A DNA stretch of 64,000 bases from Chrysemys picta bellii (taxonomy: Eukaryota > Chordata > Testudines > Emydidae): positions 27,111,011 through 27,175,010 of the forward strand of contig NC_088796.1 in NCBI RefSeq assembly GCF_011386835.1, given 5' to 3'. Positions within the stretch are counted from its first letter, which is position 1. Every line of letters starts with the position of its first letter. The notes beneath the pieces were generated by a model that worked only from the letters and a program-made list of their open reading frames with translations, had not been told where the DNA came from and did not search any database. A program made the position numbers and the translations under genes. Positions 1 through 11,564 of the stretch are shown here, one piece after another.

Positions 1-1148
1 AAATTCAGTGTGACCCTTCCCAGCAGTTATAATCTCTGGAATGCTGCACTTTGTGTATGAAGACTCACATTTGAACTCTCAAAACAGCATGTTTTGACAT
101 TGCTCTGTAAAACATAAAGCACAATATAAGTGCTTATTTTGTGCTTTTTAAGTGCTTTTGGTTACACCGCTTATTGCTGTGTAACCAAAAGCTGAGAGCA
201 TTCTGTTTTCTTTGTACTGCAGTTCTAAATATGTAGGAGTCTTGCTGCCAATATCAGAGGCAACTGTGAGGCAACTGCCATTTTGTGTGTTAGTTGAGCT
301 GTAGAATGGTACAGGGCGTCACACTGTGCTCTCTCTTGTAGAGAGTTTATAATTGTACTTACTTGGTTAAACTAAAATAAAAGTAATCTTGGCTGAAAAA
401 TGCATGTCTCTGCTCTTTGTGTACATGAAAACAGAACCATGCTACATGTTATTACATGAAATCTGGTATTATCAGCTTTATGGGCATAATGCACCACTCT
501 GAAACACATATGCTATTTTAACTAAAATGAGCTACATCAAAAGTTGGCAATAATGACATGCTATAATTACATGCTCTGAAAGTGTTTACATTAAACTTTT
601 GAGTGAGTAAAACTCAATTGATGAAATGTTCACACAAAGCAAACACAAAACATGTGGGAGTGTGGCATGACCAAAGCAAATTCATTACAAAATTGGAAAT
701 TCACAGACATTTTTAGCATTATTCTCCAGCCCTGGTTGCAAAGCAGCAGGCAAATTCTAGAGTGTGCAGTCTCACCAGGTTTCAGAGCTCAGGCCCCAGC
801 CTGAGTGTGAATATCTACACTACTATTTCTAGTCCTGTAGCATGAGCCCAGTGGACCCAGGCTCTGAGACTCCCTGTCACAGGTATTTCGTTTTTTTGGG
901 GTTTTATTTTTGTAGTATAGCTTTACCCACAGATTCATAACCAATTCCACATCCTACTAGCAAAATATTGGTTCTTAAATCTTTCAACTTTTAAATAGAT
1001 TTCATTCATAGATTGATAATATAGGGCTTGACCTTGCAAACCTTTAATCATGAGAGGGTTCCCAATGATTTCAGTGTGACTACATGTACAAATTCACACA
1101 AACAAATAAAGGTTTGCAGGATTGGCCACAGAGCAACAAGCCACACCA
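1..1148. other. AT-rich non-coding stretch, no gene seen
   Basis: No reading frame here resembles a known protein. A perfect 14-base inverted repeat (154-167 pairing with 179-192, loop of 11) could fold into a small hairpin. An AATAAA hexamer lies at 376-381, but there is no upstream coding sequence in the window to make it a convincing polyadenylation site. It could be the end of a 3' untranslated region that begins left of the window; that is only a possibility. Confidence 0.6.
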
Positions 1149-1234
1149 AAGCTTCCTCCTTTTAACCAGACTTGCTTAAAATGGAAGTCATGCTGATACA
1201 AGTTGGTGTCGATAATCTGCCTTTCTGGTATCAG
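1149..1234 (+). repeat. Direct repeat, copy 1
   Basis: An 86-base segment starting AAGCTTCCTCC and ending TATCAG. It recurs in the same orientation at 1530-1616 with one single-base indel and about one substitution. The sequence on either side of the two copies is different, so this is a duplicated patch, not part of a longer tandem array. It may be a short interspersed family or a recent local duplication. Confidence 0.9.
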
Positions 1235-1529
1235 CTTCCATCTCCAACCCACCCAACTGAAAATAATATCTATACACACACAATAGAGCCTTGAAGACAT
1301 TAATGAATTAACCCTTACAACAGCCTGCTTCCTTTTTCTTCCCAGATGTCAAATCTCCCTCTACATGTCTCATAAGCCTGTGTCCCCTGACTTTACTTTG
1401 TTGAGGCCCTTACCAGTACAGAACAAAACAGCCCTGCCTTAATTAATTATTGGTCAGATTATGCAGACAGGATTTCACAGATCCTTCATTTGTACCGTGA
1501 CCTGATCCAGCCACTTATACTGATTCTTG

Positions 1530-1616
1530 AAGCTTCCTCCTTTTAACCAGACTTGCTTAAAATGGAAGTCATGCTGATACAAGTTTGGTGTCGATAATCT
1601 GCCTTTCTCGTATCAG
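1530..1616 (+). repeat. Direct repeat, copy 2
   Basis: Second copy of the 86-base segment at 1149-1234, offset by 381 bases. The only differences I can read are an extra T near the middle (GTTTGG against GTTGG) and CTCG against CTGG near the end. Such identity in otherwise unconstrained DNA points to a recent event. Confidence 0.9.
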
Positions 1617-3480
1617 ACTTCTCTCTTAGCTAGCAAACTGCCAGTTTCAGTGTAAACTCTATTGAAGGCTGCAATAGGACAGATAATTTCTGCATACACT
1701 GTATTTCTTTTCCATGTTTTCCATTCTCTTCATTTTATATAAACCTAGTGTATATTTTCATTTACAGTATAATTCCAGTTATCCAAATTCCTTTTATCTG
1801 AAAATCCTAGTTATCTGTAGCACAGGACTATAGGGGAGACATACTAAGTTAATTAATCAGCACTTCTGTTCTTCTGAATATCTGAAATTGTTGGATGTAC
1901 TGCATGCCATTCAGCTAAACAGGAGTGTACAGTAAATGTGGCAGCTAAGCATTTCCTTGTCTTATTTACTTCACATAAAGTTACCATGTTCTTCTAGAAA
2001 CACTTTTTCTTTTTAAATAGCAGTTCTCTTCCAGTCAGGTTCAATGGCTTCCACATTAAAAATGAGAAAAATATTGAAAATCAGCTTTAAAATATTCGGT
2101 AATAAATTACTCCTTTATTACACAGAACCATTAGGGTGTCTCCGAGGTATTGCAAATAAAATAATTTATGGTAAATGAGATTATTATTGCTGGGAAAAGG
2201 ACCACTTAATGCCAGTTTTTATGGGCAAAACCAAACCAGAGCAAGTCAATGGGGGTGCTCAGAAATATATAAGGCAAATACTTAAAAGCTTCAAGGATAC
2301 AAGATGGTAAATGGAAAATATATGCTGAGACTGCAGAGTTCAATATTTTGTAGAGGTTGGGAACTTAGTCTATTTATTCTTATCTCAGGGAGATAGCATG
2401 TCCAGAACGTGAAGATAATAGGCCTGATTCATGACCATGTTACTCCAGATTTATGCTATGCTACTGACAGAAGTTATGCCAATGTGAAAGTGGAATAACA
2501 TAGTGCTGAGTCAGGCACAGATAGGGTGTAACTGAAACAAAAATGTTCAGTGCTAGGAGGATTTGAATTCCTGCCTGGAAACTCAGTCAATGGGTCATCT
2601 CTGGTGTAACTACACTGCACTAAATAGTCACACGAGGGGAAAATTGGGCCCAGTGTGCTGCTGTATCAATAATATATCACTGCCTTATTTTGCAAAAAAT
2701 TGTATTACTGAAAAATGAGATGCCAAGACCAGCTATACTGCTGCATCAACAACAAACTGTTAAAACAATTAAAAGAGTAATTCACGAAATACAAAATAGA
2801 AGGGCATAAGACATACGGGAGCCTATTTATTATCATTTGTGTTTTCAAAGTAAAGCTGTCACTCTCATTTAATTTCCATATTTCTAGTCCGTCATTTACT
2901 TCCTGTTGCCAAATGACATCACAACAATTCCTTAGTCAAGAAGAATGGCGATGGGGAAGTATCTTAAAATCAGACATGCCCCTTCATCAATCTGAACAGC
3001 AAGGACCAAATCCTATAAGGTGAACAGTACCCTCAGCTCCAGATTTGGCCTTCAGGGCCTGAATGCACTTCCAAGCCATATGGATCTGGCTCTTCTGTAT
3101 GGCTGATGTCAAAATTCTAGACTTTTACTAAATTAATCTGGATCCTAAATCACAGGTTCAGATAATCATCAGGTTATCATTAAGTGTGAAAATCTGTCAG
3201 CTAAATAATGGTCTGATTCATCTCAACAGGCACTGTGTCTGTGAATCATTTTGAAAATCTTATTTAGATGCCTAAATACAGTTTTTAGTACTTAACTTGA
3301 GGCACTCACATTTAAAGTTTTTGAGATAAGGCTCACGTCCCACTGAAATCAGTGGGAGTTAGGCATCTAAATTCTTTGAGATTCGGGATCTAAATGACCT
3401 GTCCAAGGTCACACAAGTCAGGGTCAGAATTAGTGCTCACTTCCGATTCTTGAATTTGTGCATGTGTTAAGGCATGCCAT
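1617..3480. other. Unique non-coding sequence
   Basis: AT-rich, no supported gene. From about 3290 to 3440 there is a stretch whose end (CCAAGGTCACACAAG near 3403) resembles the conserved core-to-tail part of ancient amniote SINE/LINE families such as MIR and L2. It is too degraded for a firm assignment. Confidence 0.5.
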
Positions 3481-3801
3481 TCCTACGGTTTTAAGACAAA
3501 CACTCTTCTTTTTCTATGGTTCGATGCCCTGACTGGTACTGAGACAAAACAAGATGTGGTTTTCTCCAGTATCACAAAAGGGGATGCCATTTTGCAAAAC
3601 ACACTGCTCCACCCCCACTGGCATGACCTCGCATGCACCAGGCATGGAAGGTCATGCTGACAGGGCAGCACACTCTTCAGAATAGCATCCTCTGTGTGGC
3701 ATGACCTTGCACATGCTGTGTGTGCGACATCATGCTAGCGGGGTTGGGCCCAAGCCATTCCAGGAAGCACCAGAATGTCCAGTATTCTGGGGATGCTGGA
3801 G

Positions 3802-3834
<33 letters not shown>
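3802..3834. repeat. (GT)n followed by (AG)n microsatellite
   Basis: Compound simple repeat: about nine GT units run directly into about eight AG units. The 300 bases before it (3480-3800) are richer in CATGACC/GCATG motifs repeated at about 3625 and 3697, suggesting an old unclassified repeat. Confidence 0.9.
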
Positions 3835-5440
3835 CAAGAGAGAGTGCATGCGCGCGAGAGAAAAATAACCATATTCTTTTTCTTAAACATTTTCATTTAC
3901 ATTTGTACATGGGCAATCAGACTCGCCTGGAATCACTAGCACATAACGTGCTATAAATGATTAAATGAACAAGCAGTAAGTTATTGATAAATTAAAAAGA
4001 AACAGATTTATTCTGAAGACTTCTCACTTGGCTTCCCTGCTGATGTGTTTTCAGGTAAAGAGCTCTGCTAAGAGCACTGGGAACACCCATCCTATTAATA
4101 AACAATGAGGAATTGCTGTCTGTTGTTGATTATACAGTGAAGAAGCAAATCAAGACAGCAGCTAAAGAGAAAACATACCACTTAACAGAGAAACAAGAGG
4201 CAAAACATGATCTGACAGGCTGAAAACTATGAATAAATTGCCATTCTGGCCCAGGTGAACAAACGAAGGGCCCAATCCTGCTGGTAATAGAATCAGTGTG
4301 AGTTTTGCAATTGACTTCAATAAGAGCGGGTGTTGAAGGTGCAAGCTAGATTCAGTCTGTACTCTGAACTCATGTACATCTGTGCCAGCTCAGTAATTTT
4401 GCCTAAACTTTCCTGATCAGCAAAAGTGTTATTGCACTGTGTGTCCAAAATCTGAATCATGCAGTAATTCATAAAAACATAAAGGAGGAAGATTGGACAC
4501 TACTTAAGCAGAAAAGCATTTTAATTGTTAGCACCCTGAGAGCTACGTTTTTAGTTGAGAGCGCATGGGAATTGAACTGCACGACTCTAACATTAATTCC
4601 TGGGAAATCCCTACGCATCACATTGATGATGCACCCCAGCAAGAACAGGTTTATATGTATGAATAAGATATCATGGGAAGAGAGAAAAAAAAGAGAGAGA
4701 ATTCCCTGGGATTATAAACTCTGACCTAATCTCTCAATTTACTTCTCAGATTTTTCTACAGCCTGTACAGTATAATTGTCCATGATCTTTGACCTGCATG
4801 TTAATAAGCACCATTCACAGCACAGCAGAACAATATGCACAGTGTATGCCGAACTAGGAAGTGAGGCAGAAATATTTCCACTATATCTCCTTTATAGTGC
4901 ATGTTGGAGTCATCTTTGCCCTTTCCCCCGGACCCCTCAACCTTATGAGCTTTTAGGTTCAACTGCCCTGCCTGCTATGAATGCTCAGCGGAATGCTCGG
5001 GCAAAGCAGAACTCTGAGTAGTCTTTGTCTGACCCTTGGATCTGTTATAATTTAAACAGCTCGGTGGTTTGCTTGGTAACAGAGTGCCATTGGAAACAAA
5101 GAACATTGCAGGGTCAGTTTCTTCGGTAGCAACAAGTGGGTTCACTGAGTGTTGTAAAGCCCCCAGACAAGATTGTGAATTCAGTGAAAGGGGCTTTAAA
5201 GAAAGATTTTGGGGGATAATATATTTACCCAGCATCAATGTTTATTGTTTCTCCCACATCATTTATCTTCTCTTTATCATGACTGTCATTTTGAAAGTCT
5301 CTTCTGTGGTTTCTGGGAGTGAAGTAACCACTGGGACGATAAGAACAAACAAAAACATTTATAACAAATATGCCAATTAGCCAGAATTTTCAGCAATTTT
5401 TTTCAGTTCACAGTTTTGAGTGAATTCACACTCTTTGTCA
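3835..5440. other. Non-coding stretch, no gene seen
   Basis: Short open frames on both strands near 4776-5380 show no recognisable domain and overlap one another on opposite strands, which is usual for chance frames. I see no splice-flanked exon I would defend. Confidence 0.5.
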
Positions 5441-5920
5441 GGACTGGAATGTGGGCAGTTTGACCTAATGGTTAGAGTTAGACAGGAGCTGGGAGCCAGC
5501 ACCACAGACAAAGTTGGAGTCAGGACCAGGAATCAAGCCAAGGGTCAGGGTCAGAGCCAGGGGTCAATAACCAGAGCCAGGGGTGAAAGCCAAAGCTACA
5601 GCAAGGGGGCAGGGCTGGGAACAAGAGCAAGGTTAGGTACAAGGCAGGCACAGGAGCAATCACAGCTGCAGGCCTAAGCATTGAGCAGCCAGTGCCCTGC
5701 TGCTGCGGAGCTTAAATGAAGACCTTTTAGCTCCTTTTAGCCAATGGGGGCCTGCCAGTCAGGCAATTCTGCTGCAGCCCCGCTGGGTTTATTAACCTGC
5801 CTGAAAGCTGAACTGGCTAACCCCAGGCTCAGCGGAGGGAACTCAAGCCCATGGTTCCTGACACCTTTTGTGTTCTCCGTCTGCAAAGATTTGAGCGATC
5901 AACTTTTATTAGCACAAATT
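5440..5920. repeat. Degenerate interspersed repeat with internal short tandem motifs
   Basis: From 5485 to 5650 the sequence is a loose tandem of units like GGGTCAGGGTCAGAGCCAGG, followed by a GC-richer segment to about 5870. The style resembles the LTR-like repeats common in turtle genomes, but I see no TG...CA ends with a target duplication. An open frame at 5420-5677 is a by-product of the repetition. Confidence 0.35.
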
Positions 5921-6434
5921 TGTGCAGAAGTGTGTACATTTTAAGCTTTTACTCTGGAATGCTCAAAGGAAACAAACTGCTTTCTTGTGAGCATTCGTGG
6001 TAGAAATCCGATTCTAAGAGTTAAGCTCATCCAATCAAGGAACAGAAACAATATCATGTGACTTACTAACCACAGACAACTAGCAGCAGTTTGAATTTAA
6101 CTTACAAGCTAGAGAGAGTTCAAAAGCTTGTGAATGACTTTTAACAATTTTTAATTGGTGATGACTACATTTGAGGAAACCACAATCTTGTTATGGACAA
6201 TCCCCAAACAAAAGAGAGGCACAAATACATGCTGAATAGATCTAATTTACTTAAACTCTGATTAGAGACTCTAAACAGGAATGTAGTAGGAGTGGCAAAG
6301 TGTAGGTCTGAGTGTAGCAGAAGAGTGGCAAAATTATTTGGAGGCTCTCCTTCATTTTCATTTATTTAACAGACATAAGCCAATAGCAAACAGTCTTGAC
6401 TTTTCTTGAAAATTTTTTAACAAGATGTTAATTA

Positions 6435-6500
6435 AAGAGAGAGAGAGAGAGAGAGAGAGAAATGGACAGTTTTAGCAGAAAATGGACAGTTTAAGCAGAT
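6435..6500 (+). repeat. (AG)n microsatellite plus a short tandem duplication
   Basis: About 13 AG units are followed by two near-identical copies of a 20-base unit beginning AATGGACAGTTT (about 6461 and 6480). Simple slippage products; no function implied. Confidence 0.9.
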
Positions 6501-7127
6501 ATATGCCAGAGATCTGAAACAACAATAGTGATATAGGCCTTTAAAATGTAAAAATATCTCATCACATCAAATTGGGCCAAATTGCCCTAGTGCAAATCAG
6601 AGCTTACTCAGTCAGTCCTAGGGATTTGCATCTCTGCAGCTTCATCATGGATTGGCTTTGATGGCAAGAATTGGGGAAGATATCCCATTGTAAACAAGGC
6701 CCATGCAGTCTACTTAATATCTGAACTTGGTCCATGACACAATTAACTTTGCAGCAGCATAAAATAGGTTTATGTAAACTATGTAGACCTTTTTTTTAAT
6801 CTACAGAGGGAGAAGAATTTCTGAACATTTAGGAAAACCAGTCTCTACTGCTCACCATGTACCACCCGGAGCACAATCTCCCAAGCTACTAAGTACTGCC
6901 TGCAAAGTGCGAGGCACTTTTAACTCAGCAGAAGTCAATGAGGCACTCAGGGCTAGATCCGCAAAGGGGACTTAAACTCAGCGTGACAATGCCTAACTTT
7001 TGTTCCCCTGCTGTCTGTAGAATCCACAGGCTGGAGGGAGGCACCAATCTCAACCTGGGATTCTCAGCCATGAACCCTCTGCTGAAGTTAGGTGCTTAAG
7101 CAAGATCAGCCCTTTCTTGCAAAAAAA
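6501..7127. other. Non-coding stretch, no gene seen
   Basis: No supported reading frame. AT-rich to about 6840 and then more mixed in composition. Confidence 0.5.
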
Positions 7128-7410
7128 TAAAAGTGATGTGGTGTCTCCTTGCATAACCCAGAGGTTAGGGTACTCCCCTGGATGTGGCAGAGTCAGGTTC
7201 AAGTCCCTGCTCCAATTAATAGTTAAGTACATCACCGTCTCCTGTAGAAGCTGTTCCACTTTTTATGAAAGACCCATAGCTCAGTGGCTAGGGCACTAAG
7301 CTGGGAGGCAGGAGATCTAGTTTCAATTGAATGCACCTCACTGGCAGACTGGGGATTTGAACCTGGTTCTCCCACAGCCTGGAAGGGTGTGCTAACTACT
7401 GGGCATAAGG
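7128..7410 (+). repeat. Cluster of tRNA-derived SINE-like heads
   Basis: Three tRNA-like pieces. The first has a box-B-like GGTTCAAGTCCC at 7196-7207. The second, at 7266-7325, has a box-A-like TAGCTCAGTGGCTAGGG. The third, at about 7341-7405, is inverted: GGGATTTGAACCTGG is the reverse complement of a box B and GTGCTAACTACTGGGC of a box A. The arrangement suggests pol III-derived SINEs inserted next to or into each other. None can fold as a genuine tRNA, so I do not call tRNA genes. Confidence 0.5.
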
Positions 7411-7662
7411 GAATCACTTTGATGCATTCTGTGAAGGGCCCGATCCAGTAGGTATGCACTAAGGTGGCCTCTAAACATGCTTAATGGATTGGGCTCCATG
7501 GGCTAGATAGGTGGGGGAATACCTAGTGTGTGAATTCCGCAAGGGCTTAGTGTGAGCTAGGCACTGGGCATCAGGAGTCAGGACTTGGGTGGCTGTGCAC
7601 ATGCCCAGCTGGCAGAAATGTAGGCACCTACATGGTTACGTGGCAGCTGAGTGGGCGATTGG

Positions 7663-8569
7663 TAGGGTGACCAGGTGTCCGGTTTTCGATCGGAACACCT
7701 GGTCGAAAAGGGACCCTGGTGGCTCCAGACAGCACCGCCGACCGGGCCATTAAAAATCCAGTTGGCAATGCTGCAGGGCTAAAGCAGCTAGTCCCTACCT
7801 GTCCTGGTACCACGCTGCATCCCTAAAGTGGCTGGCTCTTAGGCGGGTTGGGGGAGCATGGGGCTCAGTGGCTCCACACTCAGGAACTGGCCAATTGGAG
7901 CTGGGGGGGAGCGGTTCCTGCAGGCGAGAACAGTGCGTGGAGCCTCCTGGCTCCCTGCCTAGGACCTGGACCTACTGGCTGCTTCCGGGCACAGCACAGA
8001 GTCAGAACAGGCAGGGAGCCTACCTTAGCCCTACTGCGCCGCTGCCCAGGAGCTGCCCGGGTAAGCCCGTGCCCCAACCCCAAGCCCCAACTCCCTGCCC
8101 GACCCCTGAGCCCCCTCCCACACCCTGAACACCTCACCCCCTCCTGCATCCCAACCACTTGCCTCAATCGGCAGCCACACCACCACCACCACACTCTTAA
8201 TCCTTCGGCTCCACCCTCCAGCCTGGAGCCCGCTCCTGTACCCCAAACCCCTCATCCCTGGCCCCACCCCAAGGCCAACACTCCCAGCTGGAGCCTGCAC
8301 CCCAACTCTCTGCCCCAGCCCAGAGTTCTCTCCTGCACCCTGAACCCCTCGTTTCTGGCCCCACCGGAGCCCAACACCCCCAGTTAGAGTCCTCACCTCT
8401 CCTGTACCCCAACCCCCTGCCCCAGCCCAGTGAAAGTGAGTGAGGGTGGGGAAGAGCGAGCAACCGAGAAAGGGAGAATGTAGTAAGAGGGGGGCAGGGC
8501 CTTGGGGAAGGGGCAGGACCTCGGGGCTAGGGTGTTCGGTTTTATGCCATTAGAAAGTTGGCAACCCTA
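7663..8569. mobile_element. Non-autonomous hAT-like element, about 0.9 kb
   Basis: Ends are TAGGGTGACCA on the left and TTGGCAACCCTA on the right, an imperfect terminal inverted repeat. The flanking octamers GCGATTGG (7655-7662) and GGTATTGG (8570-8577) match at six of eight positions, the length expected for a hAT target duplication. Near the left end AGGTGTCCGG and its partner GGAACACCT form a small hairpin. The interior is a run of C-rich degenerate units (8060-8430) that leaves long chance frames open on both strands. No transposase is present. Confidence 0.75.
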
Positions 8570-8711
8570 GGTATTGGAGGAAGTACATTTTGGATTGAGG
8601 TGCCTAAATCCCTTTGTAAATCTAGCCCTCATTGTTTTGCAGGACTAGGCCACTGGATAAGAGCGCTCCCATCTATTGAACTCAAATTCACACCCTTTCC
8701 TAGAGGCCAGC

Positions 8712-9293
8712 TGCACTATCACTGCTTTCAGAGTAGCAGCCGTGTTAGTCTGTATCCGCAAAAAGAAGAACAGGAGTACTTGTGGCACCTTAGAGACTAA
8801 CAAATTTATTAGAGCATAAGCTTTCGTGGACTACAGCCCACTTCTTCGGATGCATATATAATGGAACATATATTGAGGAGATATATATACACACATACAG
8901 AGAGCATAAACAGGTGGGAGTTGTCTTACCAACTCTGAGAGGCCAATTAATTAAGAGAAAAAAAACTTTTGAAGTGATAATCAAGCTAGCCCAGTACAGA
9001 CAGTTTGATAAGAAGTGTGAGAATACTTACAAGGGGAGATAGATTCAATGTTTGTAATGGCTCAGCCATTCCCAGTCCTTATTCAAACCGGAGTTGATTG
9101 TGTCTAGTTTGCATATCAATTCTAGCTCAGCAGTCTCTCGTTGGAGTCTGTTTTTGAAGTTTTTCTGTTGTAATATAGCCACCCGCAGGTCTGTCACTGA
9201 ATGACCAGACAGGTTAAAGTGTTCTCCCACTGGTTTTTGAGTATTTTGATTCCTGATGTCAGATTTGTGTCCATTAATTCTTTTGCGTAGAGA
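8712..9293 (-). mobile_element. Penelope-like retroelement, 3' end
   Basis: On the minus strand the sequence encodes the C-terminal end of a GIY-YIG endonuclease (frame 9045-9230), with the motif KRINGHKSDIRN followed by GEHFNLSGHS and ending GLNKD. This is the usual end of Penelope-like elements, which pair a reverse transcriptase with a C-terminal GIY-YIG nuclease. The 3' tail runs to 8712 and carries the block ACTCCTGTTCTTTTTGCGGA in reverse. Everything upstream (the reverse transcriptase) is missing, as is normal for 5'-truncated copies. A second copy in the other orientation is at 54205-54731. Confidence 0.8.
9045..9293 (-). pseudogene. GIY-YIG endonuclease C-terminus of a Penelope-like element (fragment)
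   Basis: About 80 codons read without a stop from 9293 down to the stop at 9045. Conserved features are the basic segment before the GHK...IRN motif, the HFN..GHS..DL block and the final L.T...GLN. In the family this region nicks target DNA to start reverse transcription. The GIY-YIG signature itself would lie upstream and is absent, so the fragment cannot be active. The first methionine in the frame is inside the domain and is not a real start. Confidence 0.75.
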
Positions 9294-9915
9294 CCTCTGG
9301 GGGCTCCGAGGAGGAGCCGAACCTACCCTTCGCTACCTACCCGGAGGAACCGATGCTGGTGGAGACCACCGAGCACACTAGTCCAACCCAGGTACCCTAC
9401 GAGGGGGAGTGTGGAAGTAGCCTGGGGGCAGCTGACCCCAGTCTGGCTGCAGCACTGCCAGAGCCTATGTCAGTGGGTTGCGGCCAGGATCCCCACTGAC
9501 AGCAGCAAGTTTCCGCTTCTGCTAGGGCCCCGGGCTGGGATGCAGTGTAGTGGGAGGGCCTGCATCCCCTCTGCCACCCACTCCTTGGGTGGCAGACTCC
9601 CTCTTTCCTTGACCTAGAGAGGCTGGGACCTCTCACTCATTGACCTTGCTTAAGGGCCTGTGTTCCTGACCTATTGGCTCAGCCCCTGCTTAAGGGCCTG
9701 AGCCCCAGACTGCGTGGTTGCTGCCCTGCCCTGATTGAGGGCCTGGGGCTTTTCCTGAACTATTGGCTCAGCCCCTGCTTAAGGACCTGAGCCCCTAACT
9801 GTGTGTTTGCTGTCCCACACTACCGCCGGACCAGGACTGACGGCAGACCAGAGCAAGGCGGTGGGATGCCCTGCTGAGGGCCGAACCTCAGCCGAGACCT
9901 CTACAGGGAGGGATA
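9294..9915 (+). repeat. GC-rich interspersed repeat with an 89-base internal duplication
   Basis: The block CTATTGGCTCAGCCCCTGC at about 9671 recurs at about 9760 with the following 50 bases conserved (TTAAGG.CCTGAGCCCC), a tandem period of 89. It lies against the truncated Penelope copy. The composition and pattern resemble LTR-retrotransposon flanks, but no reading frame or LTR terminus supports a class. Confidence 0.45.
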
Positions 9916-11560
9916 AAAAAGCACAGTTTGTGGATGATTCTAAGGCAGATAGGAAGCCTGTAGGGCCGGATTAGGGAGAAAAAATGATTGATATGGAATT
10001 TATGGTCCCAGTTTTTATGAACAAGAAATATAGCTGAATCCCTGAGGAAAAGGGCCTGAACCAGATTCTGGATGGGTATCAGTCCTTCCTGGGCTGGGGA
10101 GACAGGCCAGCAGCCTACAGGGACTAATGAATAGTGAAGAACAAATAAGGGCAAGAGACAGGAATCTAGGTGTAGGTAGCTACTGGGTAGCCAATACATC
10201 TCAAATCTAATATGTATCTGCAACACCTTTCCCTCCCCTATTTTTATTCTCAGCTGATCTTAAACAGACTTCCAAGAGTGCCAACTATTTAGACTTGGGT
10301 ATGTAACGAGAGAGCCAACTGATAAGAATAACCTAATACATATAAAAGATTAAGTAGAGTACTCCCAAACAGTGAACTGCTAATAATCTGTAGGTGATAA
10401 TATAAAAAGTGAAGACCAAAGTACATTAAATCCTTTACAGATTCAAAGAAGCAAGATACAAATTTAGCTAAGAAACACCACCCCTCCCCCATCACTGACC
10501 CAGTTCTAAAATAAGGTGATAGTAAAACCTGAAATTTGTATGTTACTGTTTGCTCTGTTCTCCTATTAAATTATTGGTGGAGTTTGTAATGACTATAAAG
10601 TTGCCCAATACTTTCCATTATATACACCCCTGTTTTCTGTCACCAAACTTCAGCCATTCAAGATGAATTTTTAAGTTGCAGCAAAAATGGTTCATCCCTT
10701 TCAGAGAATGCGCTTAGAGCAAAATAGGTAGGTTATCCAATGCTAGATGTTTCCAAATTTCTCTTAGAAGAGCACTAAGAACTTCATGCTTTGGAGGAGG
10801 ATCTTGAAATATGGCACTGATTCCGTCCCCGGGATATGAGATCTTTTGCTGTCTGCATGAAAACCCACCCAGATCTGGCCACGTTACAGGCCATTATAGG
10901 GTATTACTTCAGAGCAACTAGACACTGTGGTAGGTCCGTGCCAGCCAACTCTGCCTTAGCATGTCTACTGCAGGGGCAGGAAGGATGATACAATGTACCT
11001 CATATACATCATACACTAAAGTTCCAGATAATGCACTCTGTTTCGCCTTTAAACAAGAGCTGGTTGGGGAAAAAAATATCATCACAAAAAAATCATTCTG
11101 TCTCTTCCTTAAACCAAGCAGCCTCAGGGAAGAGAGGGCACTTAACAATCAGCTTCCAAAATACCCTGCCTACCACTGAGTACATCAGATACTAAGAGGT
11201 TTCCATGTATTTATATCACAGCATTAGCCATTGAGGAGCAGTGTTTCCTGGAGCAATGTAATTCAGATATACCATGGCTAGCTAGGCAGGTGGCAAGCTG
11301 AGATGGTTATTTATGCTAAAAATCATACTCTTTTACCTGATCCCGACAAGTGCTGACTACCTCCTGGCCTCAGTGGGAGCTGGGAGCACGCAGCACATTG
11401 TTGTAAGTGCTCAGCACCTCTCGGAATTGGGTTCATTGCTGGAGCACCTGATCAGCAACCCTGTTGGTAGTTCAGAATTTCTTGTTGGCACCAATCTCTT
11501 TCCAGCTTTAACTGTGCTGTTCATCCTTTCCACTTTTAGTACCTTTAATTGTGTTTTCTA
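9916..11560. other. Unique non-coding sequence
   Basis: AT-rich, no recognisable coding region, no clear repeat. Overlapping chance frames occur on both strands (9888-10226, 10918-11179) but none has a recognisable domain. Confidence 0.5.
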
Positions 11561-11564
11561 TTGA

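Noticed and set aside
7190..7330. Possible tRNA genes
   Set aside because: Box A and B motifs are present but no cloverleaf with a proper anticodon arm can be read; better explained as SINEs.
7848..8396. 179- and 121-codon frames of Pro-rich or Gly-rich protein
   Set aside because: Product of degenerate C-rich repetition inside the hAT element 7663-8569; open in several frames on both strands.
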